Positions 1 to 9,116 are shown, counted from the first letter of the stretch. The stretch: DNA of 64,000 bases from Ensifer adhaerens (GCF_013283195.1 NZ_JABEKT010000002.1:310001-374000); one strand, 5' to 3'. Notes: generated from the letters alone by a model not told the origin. Program-made: numbers and translations.

Positions 1-287
1 TCAACATTCTGGGTCTTGAGCTTGGCGACAAGATCCTTGTTGCCGTCGACCGCCTTGTGCAGGGCGGCCAGCTGGGCGGGCGTTGCCTGGTCGATCCAGG
101 TTCTGGTCTCGCTCAACTTGTCCAAGGTGTCGATATTGACCACCGTGAAGTTGTCGCCCTTGAAGCTGTGCACCGTCTGTTCGATTTCTGCCGGCCAGTT
201 CATGGTCGTGCTTGCCGCGTAGGAGATGCCGCCAAAGGTCATGGCGGAAAGCGCTGCGATAAGGGAGAGCTTTGCGATGCGGTTCAT
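1..287 (-). CDS. small exported protein, C-terminus cut off by window edge
   Basis: The reading frame starts at an ATG ending at 287 and runs off the left edge without a stop. The first ~24 residues are a clear Sec signal peptide: MNRIAK, a hydrophobic core, and a likely cut after SYA. The mature part is small, hydrophilic and helical, with no domain I recognise. A second in-frame ATG lies two codons upstream, but AAGGAG sits only one base from it and seven from the chosen one, so the downstream start is preferred. Probably a periplasmic protein of unknown role. Confidence 0.6.
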   Translation of the reverse strand, partial: MNRIAKLSLIAALSAMTFGGISYAASTTMNWPAEIEQTVHSFKGDNFTVVNIDTLDKLSETRTWIDQATPAQLAALHKAVDGNKDLVAKLKTQNV

Positions 288-862
288 GATCATTCTCCTT
301 GGTTGTGCAGCATCCCGCATGTGCGTTAGGCCGAGGTGAACCCCTGCGAGCCGTCGTCAAACGGGTCTCATTGGTCGCCACAGGTCGTTTGCGGGCGTTT
401 TCGCCCACACTGAAGATGCCGGGTTGTTTCGAATGTCGGGACAGTTAGCCCCCCAGCAATCAGTGCTGGATTGTGCCGTTCCGATGACTGAAAAATGGTA
501 GCCAATCGTGACATTTTGGTGGCGCAAGTCACTGGAATATAATTACAAATTCTTCATGCGCCGATCGTTGGCCGACAAGGCGAAGTAATGACGGATCACG
601 ACGCCCATCATCGATGGAACGCTTTGCCCATTCAGCTCGCGTGGTGGGCGCCGACGACCTGCCGTCATTCGGACCGGAGCGGCCTGAGATGCCGGCGAGT
701 TCGTCGGCGGCCGCCGGGCTCTCCGCCGCAAGACCGCTCCGCAACGGTGACACGGCCCAAGAACTGAACTTTCGTGACGTGGTGCCGTTGGCAAAGCCGG
801 TTACGATCGCCAGGCCACCCCGGGCCGGTTGGGTCTTGTGAATGCCCGCCGGAGGTGGACGG
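288..862. other. intergenic stretch without a recognisable gene
   Basis: These 575 bases separate the leftmost exported protein from the next one. Short open frames exist on both strands but none has a convincing ribosome site, family match or protein-like composition. The part around 420-560 is more AT-rich and may hold the promoter of the leftward gene. I see no RNA gene here. Confidence 0.5.
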
Positions 863-1201
863 TCACTTCGCCGTGAAGAACGTCAAGAGGACCTTTCCCT
901 TCTCGCCAAGCAGGCACACGAACCGATCTGCCTTGCCGGCCGTGCCGTTGCGCTCGATATAGGCCTCTCCGAGGATCACCGTCTTGACCGACACGTCTTC
1001 GACCTTGGTGTCGGCGGCGGTGATTGCGAGGCTTTCCGGGTCCAGGACCAGCCCCGTAATGTCGGCGGAATGTTCCTGAAGCGCGACAAGACCGGTCGAT
1101 TTGCAGGCAGTGACCGCGGGGTCCTCGGGTGTCTGGGCGCGTGCCGCAGCAGCGCATGGGAGCGACAGTATCAATGCGACGATGAAGTGTTTGGGCGCCA
1201 T
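863..1201 (-). CDS. small exported hypothetical protein (112 aa)
   Basis: A signal peptide covers about residues 1-22 (MAPKHF, then a hydrophobic stretch ending ARAQ), so the product is likely periplasmic. The mature part is ~90 residues with two cysteines (CKSTG near the start of the mature protein and VCLLG near the C-terminus) that could form a disulfide. The repeated beta-strand character (DVSVKTVILGEAYIER, KVLLTFFTAK) suggests a small beta fold. I do not recognise a family. It is transcribed away from minCDE. GGAAGGTGA lies about ten bases upstream of the ATG. Confidence 0.65.
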   Translation of the reverse strand: MAPKHFIVALILSLPCAAAARAQTPEDPAVTACKSTGLVALQEHSADITGLVLDPESLAITAADTKVEDVSVKTVILGEAYIERNGTAGKADRFVCLLGEKGKVLLTFFTAK

Positions 1202-1498
1202 CTGAGGGAATCACCTTCCGTTTGCGAGATGCGACGACCTCCGCCGCACCGCTCAACGTCATGGGGTTGCGTTCGGTTCCCGAGGATCTGGGCTGCTGTG
1301 GCGTGCACGCGGGCACTAGTGAGCCCTCGAAGCCAGAAAAAATTGCAGGCACCGACCGGCCGGCGTCGCAAGGCCCCTTCGTGTTCAAAGGGCGATCGGA
1401 ACGGGATTTCACAGCGTGCGCGAGCGGCGTCGGGCACGGCCAGAGAACGCATCGCCGAGCTTTCTCCGAGCTCGCCTGCGAGAAGCGACAGGTCGTCG

Positions 1499-1514
1499 TT
1501 AACCTTTTGTTAAC
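1499..1514 (+). promoter_or_regulatory. CtrA-type box upstream of minC
   Basis: TTAA-N7-TTAAC occurs exactly (TTAACCTTTTGTTAAC), the full CtrA consensus, 41 bases before the minC ATG. The TTAACC half is a direct repeat with 11-base spacing, and another TTAAC lies at 1546. CtrA control of minCDE is established in Sinorhizobium meliloti, so this fits a cell-cycle promoter. The rest of the 1202-1554 gap shows nothing else I can name. Confidence 0.7.
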
Positions 1515-1554
1515 CATCCGTCGCCTAGATCCCGTCAACGAAAAATTAACGAAG

Positions 1555-2298
1555 ATGATCAAAGTGCTAACAGACGCTCGTTCGATCCGTATCAAGGGCC
1601 GCTCGTTCCTGAGCCTGGCGCTGTCGCCCGAGCTGCCGCTCGATCAGTGGCTGACGCGGCTTGACGATCTGGCCGCCCGCTCGGCCGGGTTTTTTCTCGG
1701 CCGGCCTGTTGTGCTCGATATCGTCGATCTCGACATCGACCGGCCACAGCTGAAGGGCCTGCTCGACGAGCTTGCGAGCAGAAACGTCCGGGTTCTGGGC
1801 ATCGAGGGCGGGCGCCCGTCGCTGTTCGAACCGGGCATGCCACCCTCGATGAGAGGTGGCCGGCCGGCGCCGGATTTCGAAGCGGCTGCGGGCGAATTGA
1901 TTGCCGGAGAGCCTAAGGTCACTGAGGTTGTCACCGTCATCGGCCAGGAAACACCGGCCGCAAGGGCGACAGCCTCGATCATTGTCCGGGAGCCGGTTCG
2001 CTCGGGGCAGTCGGTGATCTTCCCGGAAGGCGACGTCACCGTGATCGGTTCGGTCGCATCCGGTGCGGAAATCATCGCGGGCGGTTCGATTCATATCTAC
2101 GGCGCGCTGCGCGGACGGGCGCTTGCGGGTTCGGTGGGCAACACCTCGGCACGCATCTTCTGCCGCCGTCTGGAAGCGGAGTTGCTGGCGATCGACGGCG
2201 TCTACAAGACCGCCGACGACATGGCCGCCGAGCTTCGCGGACAATCGGTGCAGCTTTGGCTCGAAGACGATTCGATCATGGCAGAGAGACTTAACTGA
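1555..2298 (+). CDS. minC: septum site-determining protein MinC
   Basis: MinC (247 aa) inhibits FtsZ polymerisation near the poles and is recruited to the membrane by MinD. The N-terminal part (about 1-110) is the FtsZ-inhibiting domain. The C-terminal part (about 140-240) shows the right-handed beta-helix with the landmarks RSGQSV, EGDVTVIG, GGSIHIYGALRG and SARIFC. An open frame extends upstream to 1222, but that part is not MinC-like. ATG 1555 gives the rhizobial N-terminus MIKVLTDARSIRIKG. It is the first gene of minC-minD-minE and follows a CtrA-type box. Confidence 0.95.
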   Translation: MIKVLTDARSIRIKGRSFLSLALSPELPLDQWLTRLDDLAARSAGFFLGRPVVLDIVDLDIDRPQLKGLLDELASRNVRVLGIEGGRPSLFEPGMPPSMRGGRPAPDFEAAAGELIAGEPKVTEVVTVIGQETPAARATASIIVREPVRSGQSVIFPEGDVTVIGSVASGAEIIAGGSIHIYGALRGRALAGSVGNTSARIFCRRLEAELLAIDGVYKTADDMAAELRGQSVQLWLEDDSIMAERLN

Positions 2299-2329
2299 GC
2301 CGGTGCCGGCCAGGAAACAGGAGCGGAAG

Positions 2330-3145
2330 ATGGCGAAAGTAGTTGTTGTTACATCGGGCAAAGGCGGCGTCGGCAAGACGACGTCGACCGCTGCTCTCGG
2401 CGCGGCGCTCGCGCAGCGCAACGAGAAGACCGTCGTCGTCGATTTCGATGTCGGCCTGCGCAATCTCGACCTCGTCATGGGTGCCGAGCGCCGGGTCGTC
2501 TACGACATGGTCAACGTCATTCAGGGCGACGCCAAGCTGCCGCAGGCGCTGATCCGCGACAAGCGCCTGGACACGCTCTTCCTGCTGCCGGCATCGCAGA
2601 CCCGTGACAAGGACAGCCTGACACCGGAGGGTGTCGAGCGGGTCATCAACGACCTGAAGAAGCACTTCGACTGGATCATTTGCGACAGCCCCGCCGGCAT
2701 CGAGCGCGGCGCGACGCTTGCCATGCGCCATGCCGACATGGCCGTCATCGTCACGAATCCGGAAGTTTCCTCGGTTCGCGACTCCGACCGGATCATCGGC
2801 CTGCTCGACGCCAAGACCGAAAAGGCTGAGCGCGGCGAACGGGTCGAGAAGCACCTGCTGCTGACCCGCTATGACGCGCTGCGCGCCGAGCGTGGCGACA
2901 TGCTGAAGGTTGAAGATGTGCTGGAGATCCTGTCGATCCCGCTTCTCGGCATCGTGCCCGAGAGCATGGACGTGCTCAGGGCTTCCAACATCGGCGCTCC
3001 GGTGACGCTTGCCGACAGCAAGTCCGCCCCGGCGCTCGCCTATCTCGACGCCGCCCGCCGGCTGGCCGGCGAAGCCGTGCCGATGACCATCCCGGGTGAA
3101 AAGCGCGGCCTGTTCGGCAAGATCTTCGGACGGAGGGCAGCATGA
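2330..3145 (+). CDS. minD: septum site-determining ATPase MinD
   Basis: MinD (271 aa) is the ParA/MinD-family ATPase that binds the membrane in its ATP form, carries MinC and oscillates with MinE. Visible are the deviant Walker A ([12 protein letters not shown], residues ~8-19), the switch I strand [12 protein letters not shown], Walker B-type IICDSPAG and the C-terminal amphipathic membrane helix ([12 protein letters not shown]). The ATG follows an AGGAGCGGA ribosome site. The stop overlaps the minE start (ATGA), indicating translational coupling. Confidence 0.97.
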   Translation: MAKVVVVTSGKGGVGKTTSTAALGAALAQRNEKTVVVDFDVGLRNLDLVMGAERRVVYDMVNVIQGDAKLPQALIRDKRLDTLFLLPASQTRDKDSLTPEGVERVINDLKKHFDWIICDSPAGIERGATLAMRHADMAVIVTNPEVSSVRDSDRIIGLLDAKTEKAERGERVEKHLLLTRYDALRAERGDMLKVEDVLEILSIPLLGIVPESMDVLRASNIGAPVTLADSKSAPALAYLDAARRLAGEAVPMTIPGEKRGLFGKIFGRRAA

Positions 3146-3405
3146 GCATTTTCCGTTTCTTCAAAAAGCAGACCTCGGCCCCGACGGCGCGTGAACGGCT
3201 GCAGGTGCTGTTGGCCCACGAGCGCGCCTCGGTCGGCCAATCGGACCTCGTCGCGATCCTCAGGGAAGAGATCCTTGCGGTCATCTCCAAGCACGTTCAG
3301 ATCGACGACGACAAGGTCACCGTCAAGATGGACCGCGGCGAGCACGTGACGACGCTGGAAGTCGACATCGAGATCCCGCTCGCGGCAAGCGCTCGGGCGG
3401 CCTGA
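3142..3405 (+). CDS. minE: cell division topological specificity factor MinE
   Basis: MinE (87 aa) stimulates MinD ATPase and drives Min oscillation. The N-terminal membrane-targeting stretch ([10 protein letters not shown]) and anti-MinCD helix, followed by the dimerising topological domain ([27 protein letters not shown]), match the family in order and length. Its start overlaps the minD stop by four bases. It ends the min operon. Confidence 0.96.
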   Translation: MSIFRFFKKQTSAPTARERLQVLLAHERASVGQSDLVAILREEILAVISKHVQIDDDKVTVKMDRGEHVTTLEVDIEIPLAASARAA

Positions 3406-3484
3406 CCCTTCTGCCGGTTCCGTGCTACTGCATCGTCCTTGCGGCGCGCGTCATCCGTGATGCGCGCCGGTATCGGGGTCTGCC

Positions 3485-4585
3485 ATGTCGGTCGAGCAAG
3501 TGGAGTGCATCGTTGCGGGCGCCGGGGTCATCGGCCTCGCCGTCGCGCGTGCGCTGGCGCAAGCCGGCCGCGAGGTGATCCTCGTCGAAGCGGCCGATCG
3601 CATCGGCAGCGGGACATCGTCGCGCAACAGCGAGGTCATCCACGCCGGCATCTATTACCCGCCCGGCAGCCTGATGGCGCGACTGTGTGTCGAAGGCAGA
3701 ATTCTCCTTTATGATTATTGCCGCGAACGCGGCATTGGTCACCGGCAGTGCGGCAAGCTGATCGTCGCGACCTCGGCTGCCGAACTGCTGCATTTGCCTA
3801 CTATCGCCGCCCGGGCGACGGAAAACGGCGTGACGGATCTGCGCCAGATCTCGGCTGCGGACGCCCGCAGTCTCGAGCCTGCGCTCGCCACGACAGGCGC
3901 ATTGCTGTCGCCGTCGACAGGCATCATCGACAGCCATGCCTACATGATGGCGCTGCTTGGCGACGCCGAGAATGCCGGCGCGGTTTTGGCACTCAACAGC
4001 CCCGTCGAGCGTGGCCGGGTTACCAATGGCGGTGTTGTCGTGGATGTCGGCGGGGCCGAGCCGGTGAGCCTGGCGTGCCGCCTGTTCGTCAACGCCGCGG
4101 GTCTCGCCGCACCGAAGCTGGCGCGGTTGATCGAGGGGATGCCCCCAGCACTCGTGCCGAGGGAATATTATGCCAAGGGCGATTATTTCTCGCATGTCGG
4201 CAAGGCGCCGTTCTCGCGGTTGATCTACCCTGTGCCGGTTAAGGGCGGTCTCGGCATTCATCTGACGCTCGATATGGCCGGTCAGGTCCGCTTCGGACCC
4301 GATATCGAGTGGATCGACACGTTGAACTATGACGTCGATCCGGCGAAGGCCACGTCGTTCTATGCCGGTGTCCGCCGCTATTTCCCCGATCTGAAGGGCG
4401 GCGCACTGGTGCCGGCCTATTCCGGTATCCGGCCGAAGATCGTGCCGCCCGAAGTGGCAAGCCAGGATTTCGTCGTGCAAGGGCCAAGCGTGCACGGGGT
4501 GCCCGGTCTGATCAACCTCTTCGGCATCGAATCGCCTGGCCTCACCGCATCTCTGGCGCTCGCGAGGCTTGTGGCGGAAACCTAG
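3485..4585 (+). CDS. FAD-dependent oxidoreductase, L-2-hydroxyglutarate oxidase-like
   Basis: 366 residues of the DAO/GlpD flavoprotein superfamily. The FAD-binding Rossmann motif is at the N-terminus ([17 protein letters not shown], then [11 protein letters not shown]). The signature [19 protein letters not shown] is characteristic of the L-2-hydroxyglutarate dehydrogenase/oxidase (LhgO/L2HGDH) group, which oxidises 2-hydroxy acids to 2-oxo acids and passes electrons to oxygen or quinone. The C-terminal FAD contact region GIRPKI and [16 protein letters not shown] also fits. It stands alone, 79 bases after minE and convergent with the next gene. The exact substrate cannot be read from the sequence. 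Confidence 0.75.
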   Translation: MSVEQVECIVAGAGVIGLAVARALAQAGREVILVEAADRIGSGTSSRNSEVIHAGIYYPPGSLMARLCVEGRILLYDYCRERGIGHRQCGKLIVATSAAELLHLPTIAARATENGVTDLRQISAADARSLEPALATTGALLSPSTGIIDSHAYMMALLGDAENAGAVLALNSPVERGRVTNGGVVVDVGGAEPVSLACRLFVNAAGLAAPKLARLIEGMPPALVPREYYAKGDYFSHVGKAPFSRLIYPVPVKGGLGIHLTLDMAGQVRFGPDIEWIDTLNYDVDPAKATSFYAGVRRYFPDLKGGALVPAYSGIRPKIVPPEVASQDFVVQGPSVHGVPGLINLFGIESPGLTASLALARLVAET

Positions 4586-4599
4586 CGTCGTTGTTCCGT

Positions 4600-6078
4600 T
4601 CACCCCTTGTTTTCGTCGCGCGCGCGTGCCGCAAAACTGTCGATGGCCGATGCCAGTTTTTCGACTCCTTGGCGCAGTTCTTCTGGTGTCAGCGCGGCAT
4701 AGCCGAGCACCAGACCGGCGACGACGGGTTTGCGCTCGAGATAGAGCGGCGACACGGGGTAGATGCCGATCCCCGCGGCTCTGGCGATTTCGATCAGCCG
4801 CGCCTCATGCCGCGCACCGATGTTGCGGAACCAGGCCACGACATGCAGCCCTGCCGATGTGCCGACGATGTCGATCTTTTCACCGAAGCATGATGTCAGC
4901 GCCGCGATCAGGGCGGCGCGGCGTTCGGCATTGGACCGGCGCATCTTGCGGACATGTCGCTCGTATGACCCGGTGTCCAAAAGGATCGCGAGCGCCTCCT
5001 GCTCAAGGCTCGCGCTATGGCGGTCGGCAAGCTGCTTGCATCGTGTGAACACGTTGATCAGTGGCCTGGGAATGACGAGATAGCCGAGCCGGAGAGTCGG
5101 TGAGAGCGTCTTGGAGACCGTGCCGATATAGATGACCCGATCCTGATCCGATTGAAACAAGGGCGGTATCGGCTTCACGTCGTAGCGGTACTCGCCGTCG
5201 TAGTCGTCCTCGACGATATAGGCTCCAACCGAATAGGCCCATTGCAGCAGCGCATCCCGCCGGCTCTGGGGCAGGACGCCGCCCAGCGGGAACTGGTGGC
5301 TCGGCGTCACGAAGGCGAGAGCCGATTTTTCCTGATGTGGCAATTCTTCGACGAGGAGCCCGGAATTGTCGCAGGATACGGCAACGATGTCGGCACCAGC
5401 GGCGGCCATGACGTTGCGTGCCATCGCATAGCACGGGTCCTCCAGGATGACGCGATCGCCGATATTGACGAGAACGCGTGCGCAGAGGTCGAGCGCTTGC
5501 TGCGAGCCCGACACGACGATGATCTGGTCGACGTCACAGCGAATGCCGCGCCCCCGCCAGAGGTAACCCTGGAGCTGCTGTCTCAGGGCGGCGGAGCCGG
5601 CCGGATGTTCGTAGGAAAGGCTGTCGCGGCGGCGAAGCAGCGCGGCATTCATCGCCCGTCGCCACAGGAGCGTCGGAAAGTCGGCGGAGGCAATATCGCC
5701 GTAGCGAAAATCGAACTCCAGCCCCTTCTGCCGCGTCGGATAGTGGATCGGAAGTTCCATCAGACGGGCGGCATAGTCGGATAGTGGCAACGGCAAACGA
5801 TGCTCAACTTGTCTCCCACGCAACGTTCCGGGCCTGGTCATGTCGGAGACGACGGATGCAGCGCCCTGGTGGCTGGTCACGTAGCCCTCGGAGACGAGCT
5901 GGTCGAAAGCGGCCGTGACCGTTGTGCGCGATACGCCCAGTTCGTCCGCGAGCGTCCGGCTTGATGGCAGCCGGTCGCCGGGGGCGTAAACGCCAGCGCC
6001 GATCTGATCGCGCAGATCGAGGTAGATGCGGCGGGCGGCGCCCGTGCGTCTTGGTCTCCCATCATCCAACTGGCCCAA
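4600..6078 (-). CDS. MocR/PdxR-type transcriptional regulator with aminotransferase domain
   Basis: 492 residues: an N-terminal GntR winged helix (about 15-80; DRLPSSRTLADELGVSRTTV) joined to a fold-type I aminotransferase-like domain. The PLP lysine lies in GTVSKTLSPTLRLGY and the cofactor aspartate region in VEDDYDGEYRY. Such proteins sense PLP or amino compounds. The start is a TTG at 6078 with GGAG seven bases before it; no ATG fits the GntR domain. It is divergent from the PaiB-like gene, which it probably controls. Both PdxR-like and amine-responsive roles are possible. Confidence 0.85.
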   Translation of the reverse strand: MGQLDDGRPRRTGAARRIYLDLRDQIGAGVYAPGDRLPSSRTLADELGVSRTTVTAAFDQLVSEGYVTSHQGAASVVSDMTRPGTLRGRQVEHRLPLPLSDYAARLMELPIHYPTRQKGLEFDFRYGDIASADFPTLLWRRAMNAALLRRRDSLSYEHPAGSAALRQQLQGYLWRGRGIRCDVDQIIVVSGSQQALDLCARVLVNIGDRVILEDPCYAMARNVMAAAGADIVAVSCDNSGLLVEELPHQEKSALAFVTPSHQFPLGGVLPQSRRDALLQWAYSVGAYIVEDDYDGEYRYDVKPIPPLFQSDQDRVIYIGTVSKTLSPTLRLGYLVIPRPLINVFTRCKQLADRHSASLEQEALAILLDTGSYERHVRKMRRSNAERRAALIAALTSCFGEKIDIVGTSAGLHVVAWFRNIGARHEARLIEIARAAGIGIYPVSPLYLERKPVVAGLVLGYAALTPEELRQGVEKLASAIDSFAARARDENKG

Positions 6079-6117
6079 TGAAAATCTCCGAAACTGGATG
6101 TTTATCTTGTGCCAGTT
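6068..6117. promoter_or_regulatory. AACTGG/CCAGTT operator cluster between divergent genes
   Basis: AACTGG occurs at 6068-6073 and 6092-6097 (24 bases apart, same direction), and its complement CCAGTT at 6112-6117. MocR-family regulators typically bind such mixed direct and inverted repeats in the shared promoter region. This suggests binding by the adjacent regulator. Confidence 0.5.
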
Positions 6118-6152
6118 AACGCCGATGCTCTGCCGAGTTCAAGGAGAGTTCG

Positions 6153-6791
6153 ATGTATACGCCGCCAGCTTTTGTGGTCGACGACACCAGTGAAATCCAC
6201 GCGATGATGCGGGCATACCGCATCGCCACCTTCATCACCGCGACGGCTGAAGGCCCTGTGGCGACACCGTTGCCGATGTTTCTCGACGCCGGAGAGGGCG
6301 ACGGCGGCACGCTGTACGCCCATCTCGCCCGCCCGAACCCGCAATGGCAGAAACCGGTCATAGGCGACGGTCTTGCCGTCTTCATGGGCCCCGACGCCTA
6401 CATCACGCCGGCCTGGTATGCCACCAAAGCCGACCATGGAAAGGTCGTTCCGACCTGGAACTACACCGCCGTCCAGGCAAAAGGCCCGGTGGAGTTCTTT
6501 GATGATCCGGCCCGGCTGCTCGATGTCGTCACGCGGCTGACAGACCTCCATGAGGGGGGAGCAGCAAACCCATGGGCCGTCAGCGATGCCCCGCCGGCAT
6601 TCATCGCCGCGCAATTGCGTGGCATCGTCGGGATCCGAATGCCGATCACGCACCTGACCGGCAAGCGCAAGCTCAGCCAGAACCGTTCAGAAGCGGACCG
6701 GGTGGGCGTCAGGAACGGCCTTGCGGAAAGCCATCGCGATTTTGACCGCGCTATTGCGGGGATGATCCCCGTTCCACCATCCTCATCGTGA
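6153..6791 (+). CDS. PaiB-family FMN-binding protein
   Basis: 212 residues of the PaiB (negative transcriptional regulator, FMN-binding split-barrel) family. The family features are present: MYTPPAFV at the start, ATPLPMFLDAGEGDGGTLYAHLARPNPQW in the flavin-barrel region (read in parts), ITPAWYATK, VVPTWNYTAVQ, and GIRMPITHLTGKRKLSQNR near the end. Homologues were first described as regulators of Bacillus protease and sporulation genes, but many are probably flavin or heme-binding reductases. It is the first gene after the divergent PLP-type regulator, with the GNAT gene nine bases downstream, so the two probably form an operon. Confidence 0.85.
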   Translation: MYTPPAFVVDDTSEIHAMMRAYRIATFITATAEGPVATPLPMFLDAGEGDGGTLYAHLARPNPQWQKPVIGDGLAVFMGPDAYITPAWYATKADHGKVVPTWNYTAVQAKGPVEFFDDPARLLDVVTRLTDLHEGGAANPWAVSDAPPAFIAAQLRGIVGIRMPITHLTGKRKLSQNRSEADRVGVRNGLAESHRDFDRAIAGMIPVPPSSS

Positions 6792-6800
6792 GACAGATGC

Positions 6801-7364
6801 ATGTTCAGACCTGATTTCAATCCGCAGCCGACACTGCGTGGTGCGGCCATTCATCTCCGGCCGCTCGGGCCAAACGATCTCGAGGGGCTGTATTCGGCCG
6901 CAAGTGATCCTGCGGTGTGGGCAGGACATCCGGCAACGGATCGCTACAAACGGGAAAAATTCGAACCCTACTTCGCCACGTTGCTGGCAAGCGGAGCGAC
7001 GCTTGTGGCCATCGACCGGCAGTCCGGCGATATCATCGGATGCTCGCGCTACTACGTCGCCCCCGATATGCCGGACAGCATCTCGATCGGCTTCACCTTC
7101 CTCAACAACGCATTTTGGGGTGGTGGCACCAATTTCGAAATGAAACGGCTGATGCTCGGCCATGCCTTTCTCGCCTATCGCGATGTCTGGTTTCATATCG
7201 CGCCGACAAACATTCGCTCGCAAAAGGCGACGGCAAAGCTCGGTGCGGAACATGTCTACGACGCGACCTTGGACCTGTCGGGTACGCCATCGCCGTGGAT
7301 GTGTTTCCGCCTGAAACAGGATGATTGGGACCGGGTCGTTGCGGCCAAGGCCGGCGGCATCTGA
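6801..7364 (+). CDS. GNAT-family N-acetyltransferase
   Basis: 187 residues of the RimJ/RimL-like GNAT group. It begins with LRGAAIHLRPLGPNDLEGLY, has beta strand 4 SIGFTFLNNAFWGGGTNFEMK where the acetyl-CoA loop lies (read in parts), and ends in the typical HIAPTNIRSQKATAKLGAEH helix. Such enzymes acetylate amino groups of proteins or small molecules. It begins nine bases after the PaiB-like gene, an arrangement that recalls the paiA-paiB pair of Bacillus (acetyltransferase plus FMN protein). The substrate is unknown. Confidence 0.85.
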   Translation: MFRPDFNPQPTLRGAAIHLRPLGPNDLEGLYSAASDPAVWAGHPATDRYKREKFEPYFATLLASGATLVAIDRQSGDIIGCSRYYVAPDMPDSISIGFTFLNNAFWGGGTNFEMKRLMLGHAFLAYRDVWFHIAPTNIRSQKATAKLGAEHVYDATLDLSGTPSPWMCFRLKQDDWDRVVAAKAGGI

Positions 7365-7446
7365 TCCGCTTCTGACGGTGGTCTGGCTTCCTCTCGCCCC
7401 AAACATGTGAAGGCTTCTCTTCAACGGCTGTTCCGATTGACTTTAG

Positions 7447-7478
7447 TTTGATGTCGTACTATTTGGTTTGATGTCAAA
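7447..7478. promoter_or_regulatory. MarR-type operator repeats before the Acg-like gene
   Basis: A perfect inverted repeat TTTGA-TG-TCAAA lies at 7467-7478. A partial copy (TTTGATGTC) lies at 7447, exactly 20 bases upstream, which is two helical turns. The position just before the ATG at 7495, and a MarR gene in the same operon, make autoregulation through these sites likely. Confidence 0.6.
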
Positions 7479-7494
7479 CTAAATGGGGTGAGAC

Positions 7495-8637
7495 ATGAAG
7501 AGAAGACAGTTTTTGGCCGTGTTGGGTGGTGGTGTCGTCCTGGCGGCTGTCGGTGCATCCACGGCATTCCTGCTGACCCGCAGGCCCGATCGCGCGTTGG
7601 CGCCGTGGACGGTGGCTGGAATGCCCGACCAGGAGCCGCGGCGCCGGGCGCTATCCTACGCGATCCTGGCGCCCAATCCGCACAACCGGCAACCGTGGCT
7701 CGTCGATCTCGGGGTCAAGGATCAGGTGACGCTCTATGTCGACACGACCCGCCTGCTGCCCGAGACAGACCCCCACAACCGTCAGATCACCATCGGGCTC
7801 GGTTGCTTCATCGAGCAGATGGCCATTGCCGCCTCCACGCAGAATTACAGGCTGGACGTTTCCCTCTTTCCTGAAGGCAGCGACGCACAGGCGCTCGACG
7901 CCCGTCCCGTCGCCGTCATCCGCTTCGTGCGGGATCCGACGATCGGCGTTGATCCCCTCTTCGAACAGATTTTGCGGCGTCGGTCGCTGAAGGAGCCGTT
8001 CGATTTGACCAAACCCGTGCCAGGGGAGGTGCTTGGCGCCCTTGGTGCATCCGTCCGCCATGGCGCACTGGCGGGATCCAGCAACGATCCGGCCGTGGTG
8101 GCGACCCTGAGGGAAATGACCCATGCGGCCCTGGAACTGGAGATCAACACGCAGCGAACCTACAGGGAAAGCGTCGATCTCCTGAGGATCGGCAAGGCCG
8201 AAATCGAGGCCAACCCTGATGGCATCGACCTCGGCGGTCCGCTTTTCGATGGCCTCGCGGCAATCGGGCAACTGAGCCGCGAGCAGGCACTCGACACGAC
8301 GTCCACCGCCTTTGCGCAAGGACGGGCCGCACTGCTCGCCAACACCGACACAGCCATGGCGCATGTCTGGCTGACGACACCGGGCAACAGTCGCGCCGAG
8401 CAGATTGCCGCCGGCCGCGATTGGGTCCGGATCAATCTCACCGCCACCGCCCTTGGAGCAGGCCTGCAGCCGCTCAGCCAGACGCTGCAGGAATTCCCTG
8501 AGATGGGCTGGTATTACCGGCAGGCGCACAAAATGCTGTCGCCCGAAGGCGGGACCGTTCAAATGCTGGGCCGGCTCGGCTATGCTGCTCCGGTTGAGCC
8601 CAGCCCGAGATGGCCGCTGGATGCCAAGATCATCTGA
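7495..8637 (+). CDS. exported Acg-family FMN-binding oxidoreductase
   Basis: 380 residues. The N-terminus MKRRQFLAVLGGGVVLAAVGAS looks like a Tat-type or anchored signal (RRQF), so the protein probably acts outside the cytoplasmic membrane. The body fits the Acg group of degenerate nitroreductase-like FMN proteins, with NPHNRQPW near residue 60, TDPHNRQITIGLG and a C-terminal PRWPLD. The family was named from a mycobacterial hypoxia-induced gene; its physiological reaction is unknown. GGGGTGAG is the ribosome site. It is followed 20 bases later by a MarR regulator and preceded by matching operator repeats. Confidence 0.75.
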   Translation: MKRRQFLAVLGGGVVLAAVGASTAFLLTRRPDRALAPWTVAGMPDQEPRRRALSYAILAPNPHNRQPWLVDLGVKDQVTLYVDTTRLLPETDPHNRQITIGLGCFIEQMAIAASTQNYRLDVSLFPEGSDAQALDARPVAVIRFVRDPTIGVDPLFEQILRRRSLKEPFDLTKPVPGEVLGALGASVRHGALAGSSNDPAVVATLREMTHAALELEINTQRTYRESVDLLRIGKAEIEANPDGIDLGGPLFDGLAAIGQLSREQALDTTSTAFAQGRAALLANTDTAMAHVWLTTPGNSRAEQIAAGRDWVRINLTATALGAGLQPLSQTLQEFPEMGWYYRQAHKMLSPEGGTVQMLGRLGYAAPVEPSPRWPLDAKII

Positions 8638-8657
8638 ACGCGGCTGGAGCATAGGCC

Positions 8658-9116
8658 TTGGACGACGACACCCTTATCTTTACGTTCTTCAATGAAATCG
8701 GCATCGTCAGCCAGCTGTCCCAGGCATTCCTCAATCGCCACCTTCCCGATGGGCTGCACAGTTCGCACTTTGCGACGCTGAACCACCTCTACCGCGTGGG
8801 CGACGGCAGTACGCCCTTGGCGATCGCCAATGCCATGCAGGTGACGAAGGCCACGATGACGCACACCTTGTCGGTGCTGGAGAAACGTGAGCTGGTGCAG
8901 ATCAGCTCGAACCCCAGGGATGGCCGTTCAAAGAAGGTTTTTCTGACGCCAGCCGGGAGGGCGTTCCGCCTGGAAGCGATCGGCGAGGTAACAACCGCGA
9001 TGGCAACCGTCGCATCGCTTTTCGATCGCGCCGAACTGGAATCGAGCCTTCCCACATTGCAGCGGGTCCGCAAGATCCTCGACGCCGAGCGAACCAATCG
9101 CCCAAGCGGCGATTGA
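8658..9116 (+). CDS. MarR-family transcriptional regulator
   Basis: 152 residues with the MarR winged helix: TPLAIANAMQVTKATMTHTLSVLEKRELV (recognition region, about 54-83; read in parts) followed by the wing SSNPRDGRSKKVFLTPAGR. The start is TTG at 8658 behind GGAG; the first in-frame ATG would remove part of the DNA-binding domain. It probably represses the operon it shares with the Acg-like oxidoreductase through the TTTGATGTCAAA repeats. Confidence 0.88.
   Translation: MDDDTLIFTFFNEIGIVSQLSQAFLNRHLPDGLHSSHFATLNHLYRVGDGSTPLAIANAMQVTKATMTHTLSVLEKRELVQISSNPRDGRSKKVFLTPAGRAFRLEAIGEVTTAMATVASLFDRAELESSLPTLQRVRKILDAERTNRPSGD

Noticed and set aside
1222-1554. N-terminal extension of minC from 1222
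   Set aside because: The extra residues do not resemble MinC, and the CtrA-type box lies inside the extension.
3434-3470. Hairpin after minE (GCGCGTCATC ... GATGCGCGCC)
   Set aside because: The stem is imperfect and no T-run follows; too weak to call a terminator.
3425-4603. 392-codon leftward open frame opposite the FAD oxidoreductase
   Set aside because: The opposite strand carries clear FAD motifs; the leftward product is rich in H, R, D and Q without any domain.
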